The notes: generated from the letters alone by a model not told the origin. A stretch of DNA of 64,000 bases from Glutamicibacter sp. MNS18 (GCF_026107515.2 NZ_JAPCHW010000001.1:124001-188000); one strand, 5' to 3'; positions 42,933-51,656 are shown, counted from the stretch's first letter. Program-made: numbers and translations.

Positions 42933-43361
42933 CTAGTGCGCCGGCTTGTCGATCACCAGGTTGGTGATCCGCAAGGTGCACAGGCGCCGGTCCTGGTCGT
43001 CGGTCAGCACCACGTCATGGCTGGTGATCCGGCGTCCCAGTTTGATCGGGGTTGCGGTGATGGTGACTTCCCCGGAGGTGGCCGAGCGGTGGTGGGTGGC
43101 ACTGACATCAACCCCGACAACCACCTTGCCGAACGTCGAGGCGTACTTCACGGCCGCCCAGGAGCCCACGGCTTCTCCGACGGCCAACGAAGCCCCGCCA
43201 TGCAGCAGGCCGAAGGACTGCGTATTGCCGGCTACCGGCATGCGGGCCACCACCTTGTCCACCGATTCCTCGATGATGCGCACCCCCATCTTGCGGTCCA
43301 GCTCGCCCAATTCGATCGTCCAGGGTTCCAACGTGGTTTCCTGTTTCTCGGTGCGCGACAT
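42933..43361 (-). CDS. Hotdog-fold thioesterase (uncharacterised PaaI/YdiI-like)
   Basis: 142 residues; AGGAGG precedes ATG 43361. The hotdog fold carries SFGLLHGGASLAVGEAVGSWAAV, with the catalytic-type Glu in AVGEAVGS and the HGG turn. The shape resembles YdiI/EntH-type acyl-CoA thioesterases more than the second thioesterase at 48561. It is divergent from paaZ and shares a promoter region containing a PaaR-like box. It may rescue CoA from dead-end paa intermediates; that role is inferred. Confidence 0.8.
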   Translation of the reverse strand: MSRTEKQETTLEPWTIELGELDRKMGVRIIEESVDKVVARMPVAGNTQSFGLLHGGASLAVGEAVGSWAAVKYASTFGKVVVGVDVSATHHRSATSGEVTITATPIKLGRRITSHDVVLTDDQDRRLCTLRITNLVIDKPAH

Positions 43362-43415
43362 AGTGTCCTCCTGAGGTGTTGCCGATCACTCAATGCTGTT
43401 ACTGTAGATTCTAAT

Positions 43416-43437
43416 ACTGACCGATCGTTCAGGAAGG
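43416..43437. promoter_or_regulatory. PaaR-like operator between paaZ and the hotdog gene
   Basis: A 22-base site starts ACTGACCGATCGTTCAGG; its left half fits the ACTNACCG half-site exactly and the right half is degenerate. It matches the site at 55436 at 15 of 22 positions. It overlaps a TAATAC/AATACT -10-like sequence facing paaZ and the upstream part of a TAGAAT promoter facing the thioesterase gene. Confidence 0.55.
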
Positions 43438-43447
43438 AATTGTGTCG

Positions 43448-45571
43448 ATGTCGACTGCCCAAACCACAGTGGTTCCCAGTTTCATTGCCGGCCAGTGGCT
43501 CAGCCCAGAAGGGGAAGGGGGAACCAGCGTCCTTGACGCCAATACCGGTGAGCTGGTTGCCACGGTGAGTGCCGAGCGCCTTGATGTGGCTGCAGCCCTG
43601 GAGTATGGGCGCACCGTCGGACACCGCGAGCTGGCCAAGCTCTCGCTTCACGAGCGAGCCCTGAAGCTCAAGGAACTGGCGATGTACCTCAATGATCGCC
43701 GCAAGGAGCTCTACGAGATCTCGTTCCGCACCGGTGCCACCAAGATCGACTCGATGGTCGATATCGACGGCGGGATCGGGGTGCTGTTCACCTTCTCCTC
43801 CAAGGGGCGGCGCGAGCTTCCCAACTCGAACGTGATCCTGGACGGTCCAACCGAGCCGTTGAGCAAGGACGGGTCCTTTATCGGAACCCATATCTACACC
43901 GCCATGGCCGGTGTGACGGTGCAGATCAACGCCTTCAACTTCCCGGTGTGGGGCATGCTGGAGAAGTTCGCCCCGGCCTTCGTGGCCGGCGTGCCCACGA
44001 TCGTCAAGCCCGCCACACCTACCGGTTACCTCTCCGAGGCCGTGGTGCGCATGATGCTTGAATCCGGGCTGCTGCCCGAGGGTTCACTGCAACTGCTCTC
44101 GGGATCCGCCCGTGACGTCCTGGACCACATGGATTACCGGGATATGGTCGCCTTCACCGGTTCGGCGGCTACCGCCAACCGCTTGAAAGCCCACAAGAAC
44201 GTCTTGGACGGCGGAGTGAAGTTCACCGCCGAAACCGACTCGCTGAACGCGGCTATCCTGGGTCCTGATGCCACGGAAGGAACGCCGGAGTTCGAGGCCT
44301 TCGTCAAGGCGGTCGTCAGCGAGATGACCAGCAAGGCCGGGCAGAAGTGCACCGCGATCCGCCGTAGTATCGTGCCCGAGGCGCTCGTGGATGCGGTCAT
44401 CAAGGCGGTGGGCGAGAGGATCGATGCGCGAACCGTGATCGGCGATCCACGTGTGGACGGTGTCACCATGGGTGCACTGGCTTCGCTGGATCAGCTGCGT
44501 GATGTGCGACAGGCGGTGCAGGACCTGGTCGATGCCGGTGGCGAGCTGGCCTACGGGACGCTGGATGCCCCGCGGGTGCGCATCTCCGAGCAGGAAACCG
44601 CGGTGGTCGAGAACGGAGCCTTCATGTCTCCGCTGGTCCTGCGCTGGCAGGATGCGGGGAACTCCGCCCTCCATTCACGTGAGGCTTTCGGCCCGGTCTC
44701 CTCGGTAGTGGGCTACCGGGACCTGGAGCACGCAGTGGAGCTGGCAGCCAAGGGCGCCGGTTCGCTGGTGGCCACCGTGTGCACCAATGATCCCGATGCC
44801 ATGACCCGGCTGACGGTCGGTATTGCGGCACACCATGGTCGGGTGCACATCCTGAACCGGGAAACGGCGCGTTCGACCACCGGGCATGGCTCCCCGGTTC
44901 CGCACCTGGTCCATGGCGGGCCGGGACGTGCCGGTGGTGGCGAGGAACTGGGCGGTATCCGTTCGGTCAAGCACCATATGCAGCGCACAGCGGTGCAGGG
45001 CTCCCCGAATATGCTCAGCGCGCTGACCGGTATCTGGCACACCGGCTCCGCTCAGCGGATCGCCGGTAGCGAGAAGTACGGTGCCCAGCCGGGTAACGTC
45101 CATCCCTTCCGCAAATCGCTGGCCGAGCTGCGGATCGGCGACGCCTTCGCTTCTGACCTGCGCAAGGTGAGCCTGGAGGAGATCACCGCATTCGCCCAGG
45201 AAACCGGAGACACCTTCTACGCGCATACCGACCAGGCCGCCGCCGAGGCGAACCCCTTCTTCCCGGGCATTGTCGCCCACGGATACCTGCTGGTCTCCTG
45301 GGCTGCCGGGTTGTTCGTGGAACCGGCGCCGGGACCGGTGCTGGCGAACTACGGCCTGGAAAGCCTGCGTTTCATCACCCCGGTGGGTGCGGGGGACTCG
45401 ATCCGGGTCACCCTGACCGCCAAGAAGATCACCCCGCGCGTCACCGACGAATACGGTGAGGTTGCCTGGGATGCGGTACTGCACAACCAGGATGACGAGA
45501 TCGTGGCCACCTACGATGTTCTGACCCTGGTGGAGAAAACCGACTCCACCTACGCCAACTGGGACCGGTAG
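43448..45571 (+). CDS. paaZ: Bifunctional oxepin-CoA hydrolase / 3-oxo-5,6-dehydrosuberyl-CoA semialdehyde dehydrogenase
   Basis: 707 residues from ATG 43448, 9 bases after AGGA; GTG 43442 is a near alternative. Residues 1 to about 520 are an aldehyde dehydrogenase with the catalytic Cys in GQKCTAIRR and the general-base Glu in KFTAETDSLNA. Residues about 540-700 are a MaoC-like (R)-hydratase domain with DTFYAHTD...ANPFFPGIVAHGYL (Asp/His pair). PaaZ opens the oxepin-CoA ring and oxidises the reactive aldehyde in one protein. It is encoded alone, controlled from a box shared with the divergent thioesterase gene. Confidence 0.95.
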   Translation: MSTAQTTVVPSFIAGQWLSPEGEGGTSVLDANTGELVATVSAERLDVAAALEYGRTVGHRELAKLSLHERALKLKELAMYLNDRRKELYEISFRTGATKIDSMVDIDGGIGVLFTFSSKGRRELPNSNVILDGPTEPLSKDGSFIGTHIYTAMAGVTVQINAFNFPVWGMLEKFAPAFVAGVPTIVKPATPTGYLSEAVVRMMLESGLLPEGSLQLLSGSARDVLDHMDYRDMVAFTGSAATANRLKAHKNVLDGGVKFTAETDSLNAAILGPDATEGTPEFEAFVKAVVSEMTSKAGQKCTAIRRSIVPEALVDAVIKAVGERIDARTVIGDPRVDGVTMGALASLDQLRDVRQAVQDLVDAGGELAYGTLDAPRVRISEQETAVVENGAFMSPLVLRWQDAGNSALHSREAFGPVSSVVGYRDLEHAVELAAKGAGSLVATVCTNDPDAMTRLTVGIAAHHGRVHILNRETARSTTGHGSPVPHLVHGGPGRAGGGEELGGIRSVKHHMQRTAVQGSPNMLSALTGIWHTGSAQRIAGSEKYGAQPGNVHPFRKSLAELRIGDAFASDLRKVSLEEITAFAQETGDTFYAHTDQAAAEANPFFPGIVAHGYLLVSWAAGLFVEPAPGPVLANYGLESLRFITPVGAGDSIRVTLTAKKITPRVTDEYGEVAWDAVLHNQDDEIVATYDVLTLVEKTDSTYANWDR

Positions 45572-45586
45572 GCAGCTGATGCCACC

Positions 45587-45628
45587 GGCCAAGGCCCCGT
45601 CCCGGGACTCCGGGACGGGGCCTTGGCC
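45587..45628 (+). terminator. Terminator after paaZ
   Basis: 19-bp perfect stem: GGCCAAGGCCCCGTCCCGG (45587-45605) with its inverse (45610-45628), loop GACT. There is no T-tract, but the stem is very stable. Confidence 0.8.
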
Positions 45629-45656
45629 ATGGGCCCGCTGGCTACAGCTACCAAGG

Positions 45657-45692
45657 CAAAAATCCCCGTCCGGGTCGTTTCCGGGCGGGGAT
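45657..45692 (-). terminator. Terminator of the PnuC-like gene
   Basis: On the minus strand ATCCCCGCCCGG (45692-45681) pairs with CCGGACGGGGAT (45673-45662) across 7 bases and runs into TTTTTG (45661-45656). One pair is mismatched. Confidence 0.8.
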
Positions 45693-45726
45693 CACTTGTC
45701 CCTGCAGGGGACGGAAGCCAGGGCTC

Positions 45727-46410
45727 CTAATTCGTTTCCAGGGTGGTTGCGGCATCGGCGGCAGACTCACCACGGGTGGGCAGGCCACGCCAGGCGAACC
45801 AGCCGTAGACCGAGGCCAACACCATGAAGACCCAAGTGCCCAGCAACGCCAGGGCAGGATTGCTGTTGAAGATGGTGACCACGTAAACCAGCGAGGCCAG
45901 GGCCATCAATAGCCACCCCGGGCGCAGGCCACAGGCAATCAGGGCGAAGGAGGTGACGACCAGGGCCTCTGATACGAAGGACAGCCAGATAACCGAGGTC
46001 CCTGCCGTGAACGCGAAACCGGTCGTCAACATCTCACCCAGATGCAGGGCGGTCAACCCGAGCACACCAAGCACGGTCAGGATGATCGGCATCAGTCCGA
46101 AACGTCCCAAGGTGACCTTGCGGGTGAATTTGCCCTGGAATTCAAAGCGAGAGAAGCGCCATAGGCCGAAGGCAGCCAGCGCGAAGTAGGGCAACGCATA
46201 GCTGAGCAGCGTCAGGTCATACTGCAGGGCGATGACCAAGGGGCCGGCGAAGACCGCGAGCATTTGCGCCCACCAGCCCAGGTCATTGCGGTGTGCCAGC
46301 AGCAGGGCTGCGACCACCGAGAGCAAGGCGCTGAGCGAGAACAAGGCGACCTGGGTGCCGGACTCGGTGCCCGGCAGCTGCGAGAAAAGGTTAAAGAATA
46401 TTTCTTCCAC
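45727..46410 (-). CDS. PnuC-like seven-helix membrane protein
   Basis: 227 residues. About seven hydrophobic segments are visible, e.g. VALFSLSALLSVVAALLLAH, WAQMLAVFAGPLVIALQYDL, LSYALPYFALAAFGLWRF, LMPIILTVLGVLGLTALHL and the last LALLGTWVFMVLASVYGWFAW. The closing YGWFAW resembles the aromatic substrate motif of PnuC nicotinamide riboside transporters, and FGLWRFSRF fits another. The match is partial and no NadR or riboswitch is adjacent. An uncharacterised transporter linked to the paa cluster is equally possible. Confidence 0.55.
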   Translation of the reverse strand: MEEIFFNLFSQLPGTESGTQVALFSLSALLSVVAALLLAHRNDLGWWAQMLAVFAGPLVIALQYDLTLLSYALPYFALAAFGLWRFSRFEFQGKFTRKVTLGRFGLMPIILTVLGVLGLTALHLGEMLTTGFAFTAGTSVIWLSFVSEALVVTSFALIACGLRPGWLLMALASLVYVVTIFNSNPALALLGTWVFMVLASVYGWFAWRGLPTRGESAADAATTLETN

Positions 46411-46495
46411 GACACTACTTAGCTTGAACGGGTGTTGCTGACTGGGCAGAGGTCACCCACCTGCCCCCACGATGCTACAACCAGAACCTGTGAAG

Positions 46496-47113
46496 CTACT
46501 TCTTGTGGGCGTGCAGGCCCTCGAAAACCATGGAGATGGCATCCTGCTCCAGCGCCGAGGCATTCAGCGGACCATCTTCACGGTACCAGTCGACCACGGA
46601 GTTGATCATGCCGAACAACAGCCGGGCCGTGGCCCGGGGTTCCAGATCCACGCGCAGCGATCCTTCCGATTGGGCCAGGGTGACCAGCTCGGCAAGCTTG
46701 CGATCCAGTTCGCGGCGGCGGGCCAGCGCGGTACGCTCCAGCTCGGTGTTGCCGCGAAGGCGCAATAACAAGGTGACACAGGGGCGCTTGGCGATCAGGA
46801 TCCGGAAGGTCTCGCGCAGGAACAGTTCCAACCGTTCGTCGGCGCTGCGCTGGTGTGTGTGCTCATCCTGGACCACCGCTTCCAAGGGGATCAACGCCTC
46901 ATCCAATGCCAGTCGCAGGAGGTCTTCCTTCGAAGGCACGTGGTGGTAGATCGCGGATTTGCTGATACCCAGTCGATCGGCAAGCTTGCCCATGCTGGTG
47001 GCTTCATAGCCATGCTGGTTAAAGAGTTCAACCGCAATGGTCAGGACCGAATCCTGGTCGTAACCGGGACGGCCACGTTTTGCGGCGGTGTTCATTGTTT
47101 CGATTGCAGGCAT
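46496..47113 (-). CDS. paaR: TetR-family repressor, probable PaaR
   Basis: 205 residues. The N-terminal HTH domain ILTIAVELFNQ-type helix 1 is seen as LTIAVELFNQHGYEATSMGKLADRLGISKSAIYHHVPSKEDLLRLAL, a clear TetR pattern with recognition helix SKSAIYHHV. The C-terminal helical domain (TetR_C_33-like) binds a ligand, in PaaR phenylacetyl-CoA. It lies directly downstream of paaK on the same strand. Four PaaR-like boxes in the window make it their likely owner. A perfect ATCCCATGGGAT palindrome lies just upstream of its start and could be an autoregulatory or other site. MAN-type ATG 47095 is an alternative start. Confidence 0.8.
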   Translation of the reverse strand: MPAIETMNTAAKRGRPGYDQDSVLTIAVELFNQHGYEATSMGKLADRLGISKSAIYHHVPSKEDLLRLALDEALIPLEAVVQDEHTHQRSADERLELFLRETFRILIAKRPCVTLLLRLRGNTELERTALARRRELDRKLAELVTLAQSEGSLRVDLEPRATARLLFGMINSVVDWYREDGPLNASALEQDAISMVFEGLHAHKK

Positions 47114-47125
47114 GGTGTCTCGATT

Positions 47126-47137
47126 ATCCCATGGGAT
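47126..47137. promoter_or_regulatory. 12-base palindrome ATCCCATGGGAT before paaR
   Basis: A perfect inverted repeat lies 12 bases upstream of ATG 47113 and overlaps the GATAAT -10-like sequence on the minus strand. It does not resemble the PaaR-like boxes. Confidence 0.4.
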
Positions 47138-47141
47138 GGGT

Positions 47142-47188
47142 TAAAACAGTGGAGTGTGAAAGCAAGGACACATGCCCGCACACTCCAC
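47142..47188 (-). terminator. Terminator of the paaI-paaK transcript
   Basis: On the minus strand GTGGAGTGTG (47188-47179) pairs with CACACTCCAC (47158-47149) across 20 bases and runs into TGTTTTAA (47148-47141). It lies 15 bases after the paaK stop and would separate paaK from paaR. Confidence 0.7.
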
Positions 47189-47202
47189 CGCTGACCCACC
47201 CC

Positions 47203-48522
47203 TTATTCGTTGCGCATGTCGTAGATGCGCTTGAGCTTGCCCATGGAGCGTTCCAGGGTCTCCGGTTCTAGGACCTCGACGGCGCAGCTGGAGCCGACAT
47301 GGATCTTGATCAGTGCCGCGAGCTCCTTGCCGGCGGTGGAGACTTCGTGGGTCGTGGCATCCGGCCGGCGCTCCACCTTGACCGCCAGTTGGTCCATGCG
47401 CCCCGGACGGGTCAGTACCAACTGGAAGTGCGGGGAAAGAGCCGGGACCTTCAGGATCAGTTCCTCGATCTGGCTGGGGAACAGGTTCACCCCGCGCAGG
47501 ATGATCATGTCGTCACTGCGTCCGGTGATCCGCCCCATCCGACGGTGCCCCGGGCGTGCGGTGCCCGGAAGCAGGCGGGTCAGGTCGTGGGTGCGGTAGC
47601 GGATGATCGGCAGGGCCTGCTTGGTCAGCGAGGTGAAAACCAGTTCCCCGTGTTCCCCGTCGGACAGGACCTTGGATGAATCGTAGGCATCGAGGATCTC
47701 CGGGCGGAAATGGTCCTCCCAGATGTGGCTGCCGTCCTTCAGCTCGTTGGATTCGCCGGCCACACCCGGGCCCATGACCTCGCTCAATCCGTAGATGTCA
47801 CAGGCATCCAGCGCGAACATCTCTTCCAGCTCATGGCGCATCTCCTCGGTCCACGGCTCCGCTCCGAGGACCGCGACCTTCAGGGAGGTGGCCCGCGGAT
47901 CCAGTCCCATGCGCTGCATGGCATCGCCGATGGTCAGCAGGTAGGAGGGGGTGCACAGGATCGCATCCGGCTGGAAGTCGTTGAGCAGGGTGATCTGCTT
48001 TTCGGTTTGCCCGCCGGACATCGGGATCACCGTGGTACCCAGGCGTTCGGCGGCGCCGTGGGCGCCCAGGCCGCCGGTGAACAGGCCGTAGCCGTAGGCG
48101 TTGTGCACCTTCCAACCGGGTTTGACCCCCGACAGGCGCAGGCAGCGTGCACCGAGCTTGGCCCAGTCATCCAGGTCCTGCTGGGTGTATCCCACGACCG
48201 TGGCCCGCCCGGTGGTACCGGATGAGGCGTGGATGCGGGCCACCTCATGCTGCGGAACGGCGAACATTCCGAAGGGGTAGGACTTGCGCAGGTCCTCCTT
48301 CTCCGTGAACGGGAACTTGGCCAGGTCGGCCAGCTCCTTCAGGTCACCGGGATGGACCCCCGCGGCGTCGTACTTCTCCTTGTAATACGGCACGCGGTCG
48401 TAGGCGTAGGCGATGATTTCCTGCAGCCGGGTGAGCTGGATCGACTCGATCTGGTCGCGGCTCATGGTCTCTTCCGGATCCAACGGGTTGGGCAGCTCTG
48501 CTCTTTCGGTGTTCTGGGACAT
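47203..48522 (-). CDS. paaK: Phenylacetate--CoA ligase
   Basis: 439 residues, the normal PaaK length. ANL-family motifs are RIHASSGTTGRATVVGYTQ (P-loop), DIYGLSEVMGPGVAGE (A5), and IRYRTHDLTRLLPG with the MGRITGRSDDMIILRGVNLFPSQIEE hinge region. The N-terminal RLQEIIAYAYDRVPYYKEKYD block is typical of PaaK. It makes phenylacetyl-CoA, the first step and the inducer of the pathway. It follows paaI by about 38 bases on the same strand and is presumably controlled from the box at 49021. Confidence 0.96.
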   Translation of the reverse strand: MSQNTERAELPNPLDPEETMSRDQIESIQLTRLQEIIAYAYDRVPYYKEKYDAAGVHPGDLKELADLAKFPFTEKEDLRKSYPFGMFAVPQHEVARIHASSGTTGRATVVGYTQQDLDDWAKLGARCLRLSGVKPGWKVHNAYGYGLFTGGLGAHGAAERLGTTVIPMSGGQTEKQITLLNDFQPDAILCTPSYLLTIGDAMQRMGLDPRATSLKVAVLGAEPWTEEMRHELEEMFALDACDIYGLSEVMGPGVAGESNELKDGSHIWEDHFRPEILDAYDSSKVLSDGEHGELVFTSLTKQALPIIRYRTHDLTRLLPGTARPGHRRMGRITGRSDDMIILRGVNLFPSQIEELILKVPALSPHFQLVLTRPGRMDQLAVKVERRPDATTHEVSTAGKELAALIKIHVGSSCAVEVLEPETLERSMGKLKRIYDMRNE

Positions 48523-48560
48523 GCTCGAATCTTTCGCTCGTGTGATGCTGGACAGGAAGT

Positions 48561-49001
48561 CTAGGCGGGTTTGGGGATGGTGCGTGACCGGCCACGGAAG
48601 ACGGCGAGTAGCTCATCCTCGCCGTGCGGGGTGGTCTGGGTGACCTTGATGTCGTAGACGCCGCTACGCCCCTGCTGGGCCACGCGTTGCCCGTGTGCGG
48701 TGAGTGTGCGTCCGGGAATCCCGGGTTTCAGGAAATTGATATCGACCCCGGAGGCGACGGTGATCGTCTCGTCGGACCCTTCCGCCGGGTTGCAGCTCAG
48801 GGCAAAGGCCGTGTCCGCCAGGGCGAAGACCATCCCGCCATGGGCGATCCCGAAGCCGTTGAGCATTTCCTGGCGTAGTTGCATGCTGATCGTTGCGGTC
48901 CCCTCGCCGACGGCCAACAGCTCGATCCCCATCCACTGGGTGGCGTAGTCGTCGGTCAAGATGGCGTGGGAAAGGCTTTGGTTGACTTGAGTTTCGCTCA
49001 T
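48561..49001 (-). CDS. paaI: Hydroxyphenylacetyl-CoA thioesterase PaaI
   Basis: 146 residues from ATG 49001, with AGGGG 7 bases upstream; GTG 49007 is an alternative. The hotdog fold has NGFGIAHGGMVFALADTAFALSCN with HGG and the catalytic-type Asp in LADTAFA, as in PaaI. The ASGVDINFLKPG strand is also typical. PaaI hydrolyses phenylacetyl-CoA derivatives that cannot proceed through the pathway and frees CoA. It is the first gene of the paaI-paaK unit. Confidence 0.92.
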   Translation of the reverse strand: MSETQVNQSLSHAILTDDYATQWMGIELLAVGEGTATISMQLRQEMLNGFGIAHGGMVFALADTAFALSCNPAEGSDETITVASGVDINFLKPGIPGRTLTAHGQRVAQQGRSGVYDIKVTQTTPHGEDELLAVFRGRSRTIPKPA

Positions 49002-49020
49002 GGACACCCCTGCGTGAATT

Positions 49021-49042
49021 ATTTACCGAACGATCATTAGGT
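49021..49042. promoter_or_regulatory. PaaR-like operator upstream of paaI-paaK
   Basis: A 22-base site reads ATTTACCGAACGATCATT at its left end and GGT at its right. Read on the minus strand it matches the site at 55436 at 17 of 22 positions, including GTTCGGTAAAT. It lies 20 bases before the paaI start, over the promoter. Confidence 0.65.
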
Positions 49043-49305
49043 AATAATGAATTGTGGCTCAAGTCAAGCCGGGCTGTCCAGTGTTTCCTCCGTGAACGAT
49101 GTGGGAGGAACCGGTCGGGAAGAACGGAAAACCACGGATTTCCGGGAAAGGCCAGGGGCCGTGAGCATCGGGCCAGCGCTGTAGGAAGACTCCGGCCATG
49201 ATCCGCCGGCTGCCGGTCGGCAGGGCCATCGAGCGGTTAACGGCCGCCGCCGGAGCCCAACCGTCATCGAGGTGGGCCCCGGCGGGGCGGTGCAGAGCCG
49301 AGGAG
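49043..49305. other. Intergenic stretch between the paaI promoter and oligopeptidase B
   Basis: No gene is supported here. The only structure is a one-mismatch inverted repeat CCGCCGGAGCCC (49247-49258) / GGGCCCCGGCGG (49274-49285), about 20 bases beyond the oligopeptidase stop, which may be its terminator although no T-tract follows. Confidence 0.5.
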
Positions 49306-51468
49306 TCAGGACCGGGTCTGCGGATTCAATCCGAGTGCGTCCAAGGCGAAGGCGTAGTCCCAGGCCCGGTTCTTCCAGCCCTCATAGCGTCCGGAGGCGC
49401 CGCCATGGCCTCCATCCATTTCGGTTTTCAGCACGATCGGCGCCGAACCGGTGGTGACATCACGCAGTTTCGCCACCCATTTGGCCGGTTCCACGTAGAG
49501 GACCCGGGTGTCATGCAACGAGGTGACCGCCGCGATCCGGGGGTAGGGGACCGGTCGGATGTTCTCATAGGGGGAGTAGGACTTCATGTACTGGTAAACG
49601 TCGGCATCCTCGATCGGGTTGCCCCATTCCTCCCACTCCAGGGCCGAGAGCGGCAGCTCAGGGTCGAGGATCGAGGTCAGCGCATCCACGAACGGGACCT
49701 GGGCAACGATCCCGGTATACAGTTCCGGGGCGAGATTGGCGACCGCTCCCATCAGCAATCCACCCGCGGATCCGCCCATGGCGACAATCCGCTGCGGATC
49801 TGCCAGTTTGGTCTCCACCAGGTACCGGGTGGCATCCACGAAATCGGTGAAGCTGTTCTTCTTGTGCAGTTTCTTGCCGTTCAGGTACCAGTCGCGTCCC
49901 AGCTCGCCGCCGCCGCGCACGTGGGCGATCACGAATACCACGCCGCGGTCCAGCAGGCTCAGCCGGGGGATGCCGAACCCCGGATCCATTGATACCTCAT
50001 AGGACCCGTAGCCGTAGACCAGCATCGGTTGGGGGTGGCTCAGATCCAGGTCGGTACGGTGCATGACCGTCAACGGGATGCGGGTCCCGTCACCGGCGGT
50101 GGCCCACTGCCGGGTCGCCCGGTAGTTTTGCGGATCATAGTTGTTGACCGGGGTTTGCTTGCGCAGGATCAGCTGGTTGTTGGCCAGGTCCAGGTCGTAG
50201 ATCCGCGCCGGGGTGAAATCCGAGGTGTAGGACAGGCGCACCATGGGAGATTCCAGGTTCGCCGAGGTGGGGAAGGCGGTGAACAGCTCCTCATCGAATT
50301 CCGGTTCGATGACCGGTTGCTGCTCACCGGTCCCCAATCCCTCCAGGGGGATCAGTTGCACCCGCTCGCAGGTGTCGCGGCGGACCGAGAGTACCAGGTG
50401 CGTCGAGGTCAGGATGGTGCCCTCGACCTTGACCGTGGTTTCGTGGGCCACCACGGTCTTCCACTGTGAGGGGTCCGCGTCCGCGCCCAGTTGTTCCAGA
50501 TCGGCCAGGGCGACCATGTTGTTCGGGGCCTGGTGGTCATGGGTGATCAGGGCCCGGGTGTCGGTGCCGGGCAGCAGGTCCACCCCGTGCAGCAGCCTCA
50601 GGGAACGGGGCACCAGCAGCTGGATGGTGGCCGCGGGATCGGTCAAATCCAGCATGCTGGTTTCGGCGTATTCGGAATTGCCGCTGGAGATCAGCAGCGT
50701 ATCGTGGTCGGCGCTGAGCTCGAAGCCCAGCCACATGCCCGGATCGTCTTCCTGGAAGACCACCTGGTCCGTGGAGGGATCGGTTCCCAGCACGTGGGCC
50801 TTGATCTGGTGGGGACGCCAGGTCTCATCCACCACGGTGTAGAACACCCGGGTTGAATCGGGGGAGAAGGCCAGACCGTAGAACACCCCCTCAATGACAT
50901 CGGGCAACAGTTCCCCGCTGTCCAGGTCCTTCACGTAGAGGGTGAAGCGCTCGTCCCCGGTGGTGTCGACGCAGTAGGCCAACAGGTTGCTCGGCTCGTT
51001 GATGCACATGCCTCCCAGGGCGAAGAAGGAATGCGATTCGGCCAACAGGTTCCCGTCGACCAGGATCTGCTCGCCGGGCAGGTCCGCTTGCGCATCGACC
51101 AACGGCGGGGTCCAGTCGGTGTCCTGGTGACCGGTGGTATCGGCCTTGACCCGGCTGTGGATGGTGTACGGCTTGCCCTCCACGGAACGGGTGAAGTACC
51201 ACCAACCGCGACGCCGGGTGGGAACCGAAAGGTCGGTTTCCACGGTCCGGGTCTTGATCTCGTCGAAAATCGCCTGGCGCAGCTGCTCCTGGTCCGCGGT
51301 GATCGACTCCGTGTATCGGTTTTCAGCCTCGAGGTGTGCGATGACCTCCGGGTTCTGCTTTTCACGCAGCCACTCGTAGGGGTCGGCCACCTCATCCCCG
51401 TGATGGCTACGGGTGGTGGGAACCTTGGGTGCCACTGGTGGCTGAAGGGTTTTCAACTCATGATTCAT
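49306..51468 (-). CDS. ptrB: Oligopeptidase B (S9A prolyl-oligopeptidase family)
   Basis: 720 residues from ATG 51468; TAGATG lies 5 bases upstream (51474-51479 on the other strand), a leaderless pattern, and the frame to 51507 is rejected. The N-terminal beta-propeller covers roughly residues 70-400. The catalytic alpha/beta-hydrolase domain has Ser in AMGGSAGGLLMG, Asp in LHDTRVLYVEP and His in DGGHGGASGRYE. AHVRGGGELGRDWY is the S9A oxyanion region. It lacks a signal peptide, so it is cytoplasmic and cleaves short peptides after basic residues. Confidence 0.9.
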   Translation of the reverse strand: MNHELKTLQPPVAPKVPTTRSHHGDEVADPYEWLREKQNPEVIAHLEAENRYTESITADQEQLRQAIFDEIKTRTVETDLSVPTRRRGWWYFTRSVEGKPYTIHSRVKADTTGHQDTDWTPPLVDAQADLPGEQILVDGNLLAESHSFFALGGMCINEPSNLLAYCVDTTGDERFTLYVKDLDSGELLPDVIEGVFYGLAFSPDSTRVFYTVVDETWRPHQIKAHVLGTDPSTDQVVFQEDDPGMWLGFELSADHDTLLISSGNSEYAETSMLDLTDPAATIQLLVPRSLRLLHGVDLLPGTDTRALITHDHQAPNNMVALADLEQLGADADPSQWKTVVAHETTVKVEGTILTSTHLVLSVRRDTCERVQLIPLEGLGTGEQQPVIEPEFDEELFTAFPTSANLESPMVRLSYTSDFTPARIYDLDLANNQLILRKQTPVNNYDPQNYRATRQWATAGDGTRIPLTVMHRTDLDLSHPQPMLVYGYGSYEVSMDPGFGIPRLSLLDRGVVFVIAHVRGGGELGRDWYLNGKKLHKKNSFTDFVDATRYLVETKLADPQRIVAMGGSAGGLLMGAVANLAPELYTGIVAQVPFVDALTSILDPELPLSALEWEEWGNPIEDADVYQYMKSYSPYENIRPVPYPRIAAVTSLHDTRVLYVEPAKWVAKLRDVTTGSAPIVLKTEMDGGHGGASGRYEGWKNRAWDYAFALDALGLNPQTRS

Positions 51469-51559
51469 GTGTCCATCTAAACCCACGATGGGGCTCCGGG
51501 GCGGCAACTATGCCTAGCGCTGACAAAAGCCGGGACCATTTCTGCCCGGTTGATCGGTG

Positions 51560-51588
51560 TTGACAGTACCTTCGATGAGAATATGGCT
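51560..51588 (+). promoter_or_regulatory. Promoter of the amino-acid ABC transporter genes
   Basis: -35 TTGACA (51560-51565) and -10 TATGGC(T) (51582-51587) have a 16-base spacer. The start codon is 70 bases downstream, so there is a real leader with an AGGAGG-like sequence (51602-51607) well before the start. Confidence 0.6.
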
Positions 51589-51656
51589 CTAGGCTGAATC
51601 CCAGGAGGATTGGAAAGCACAGATCATAACCACCTTGAGAGAAAGAGTGAAACTAG

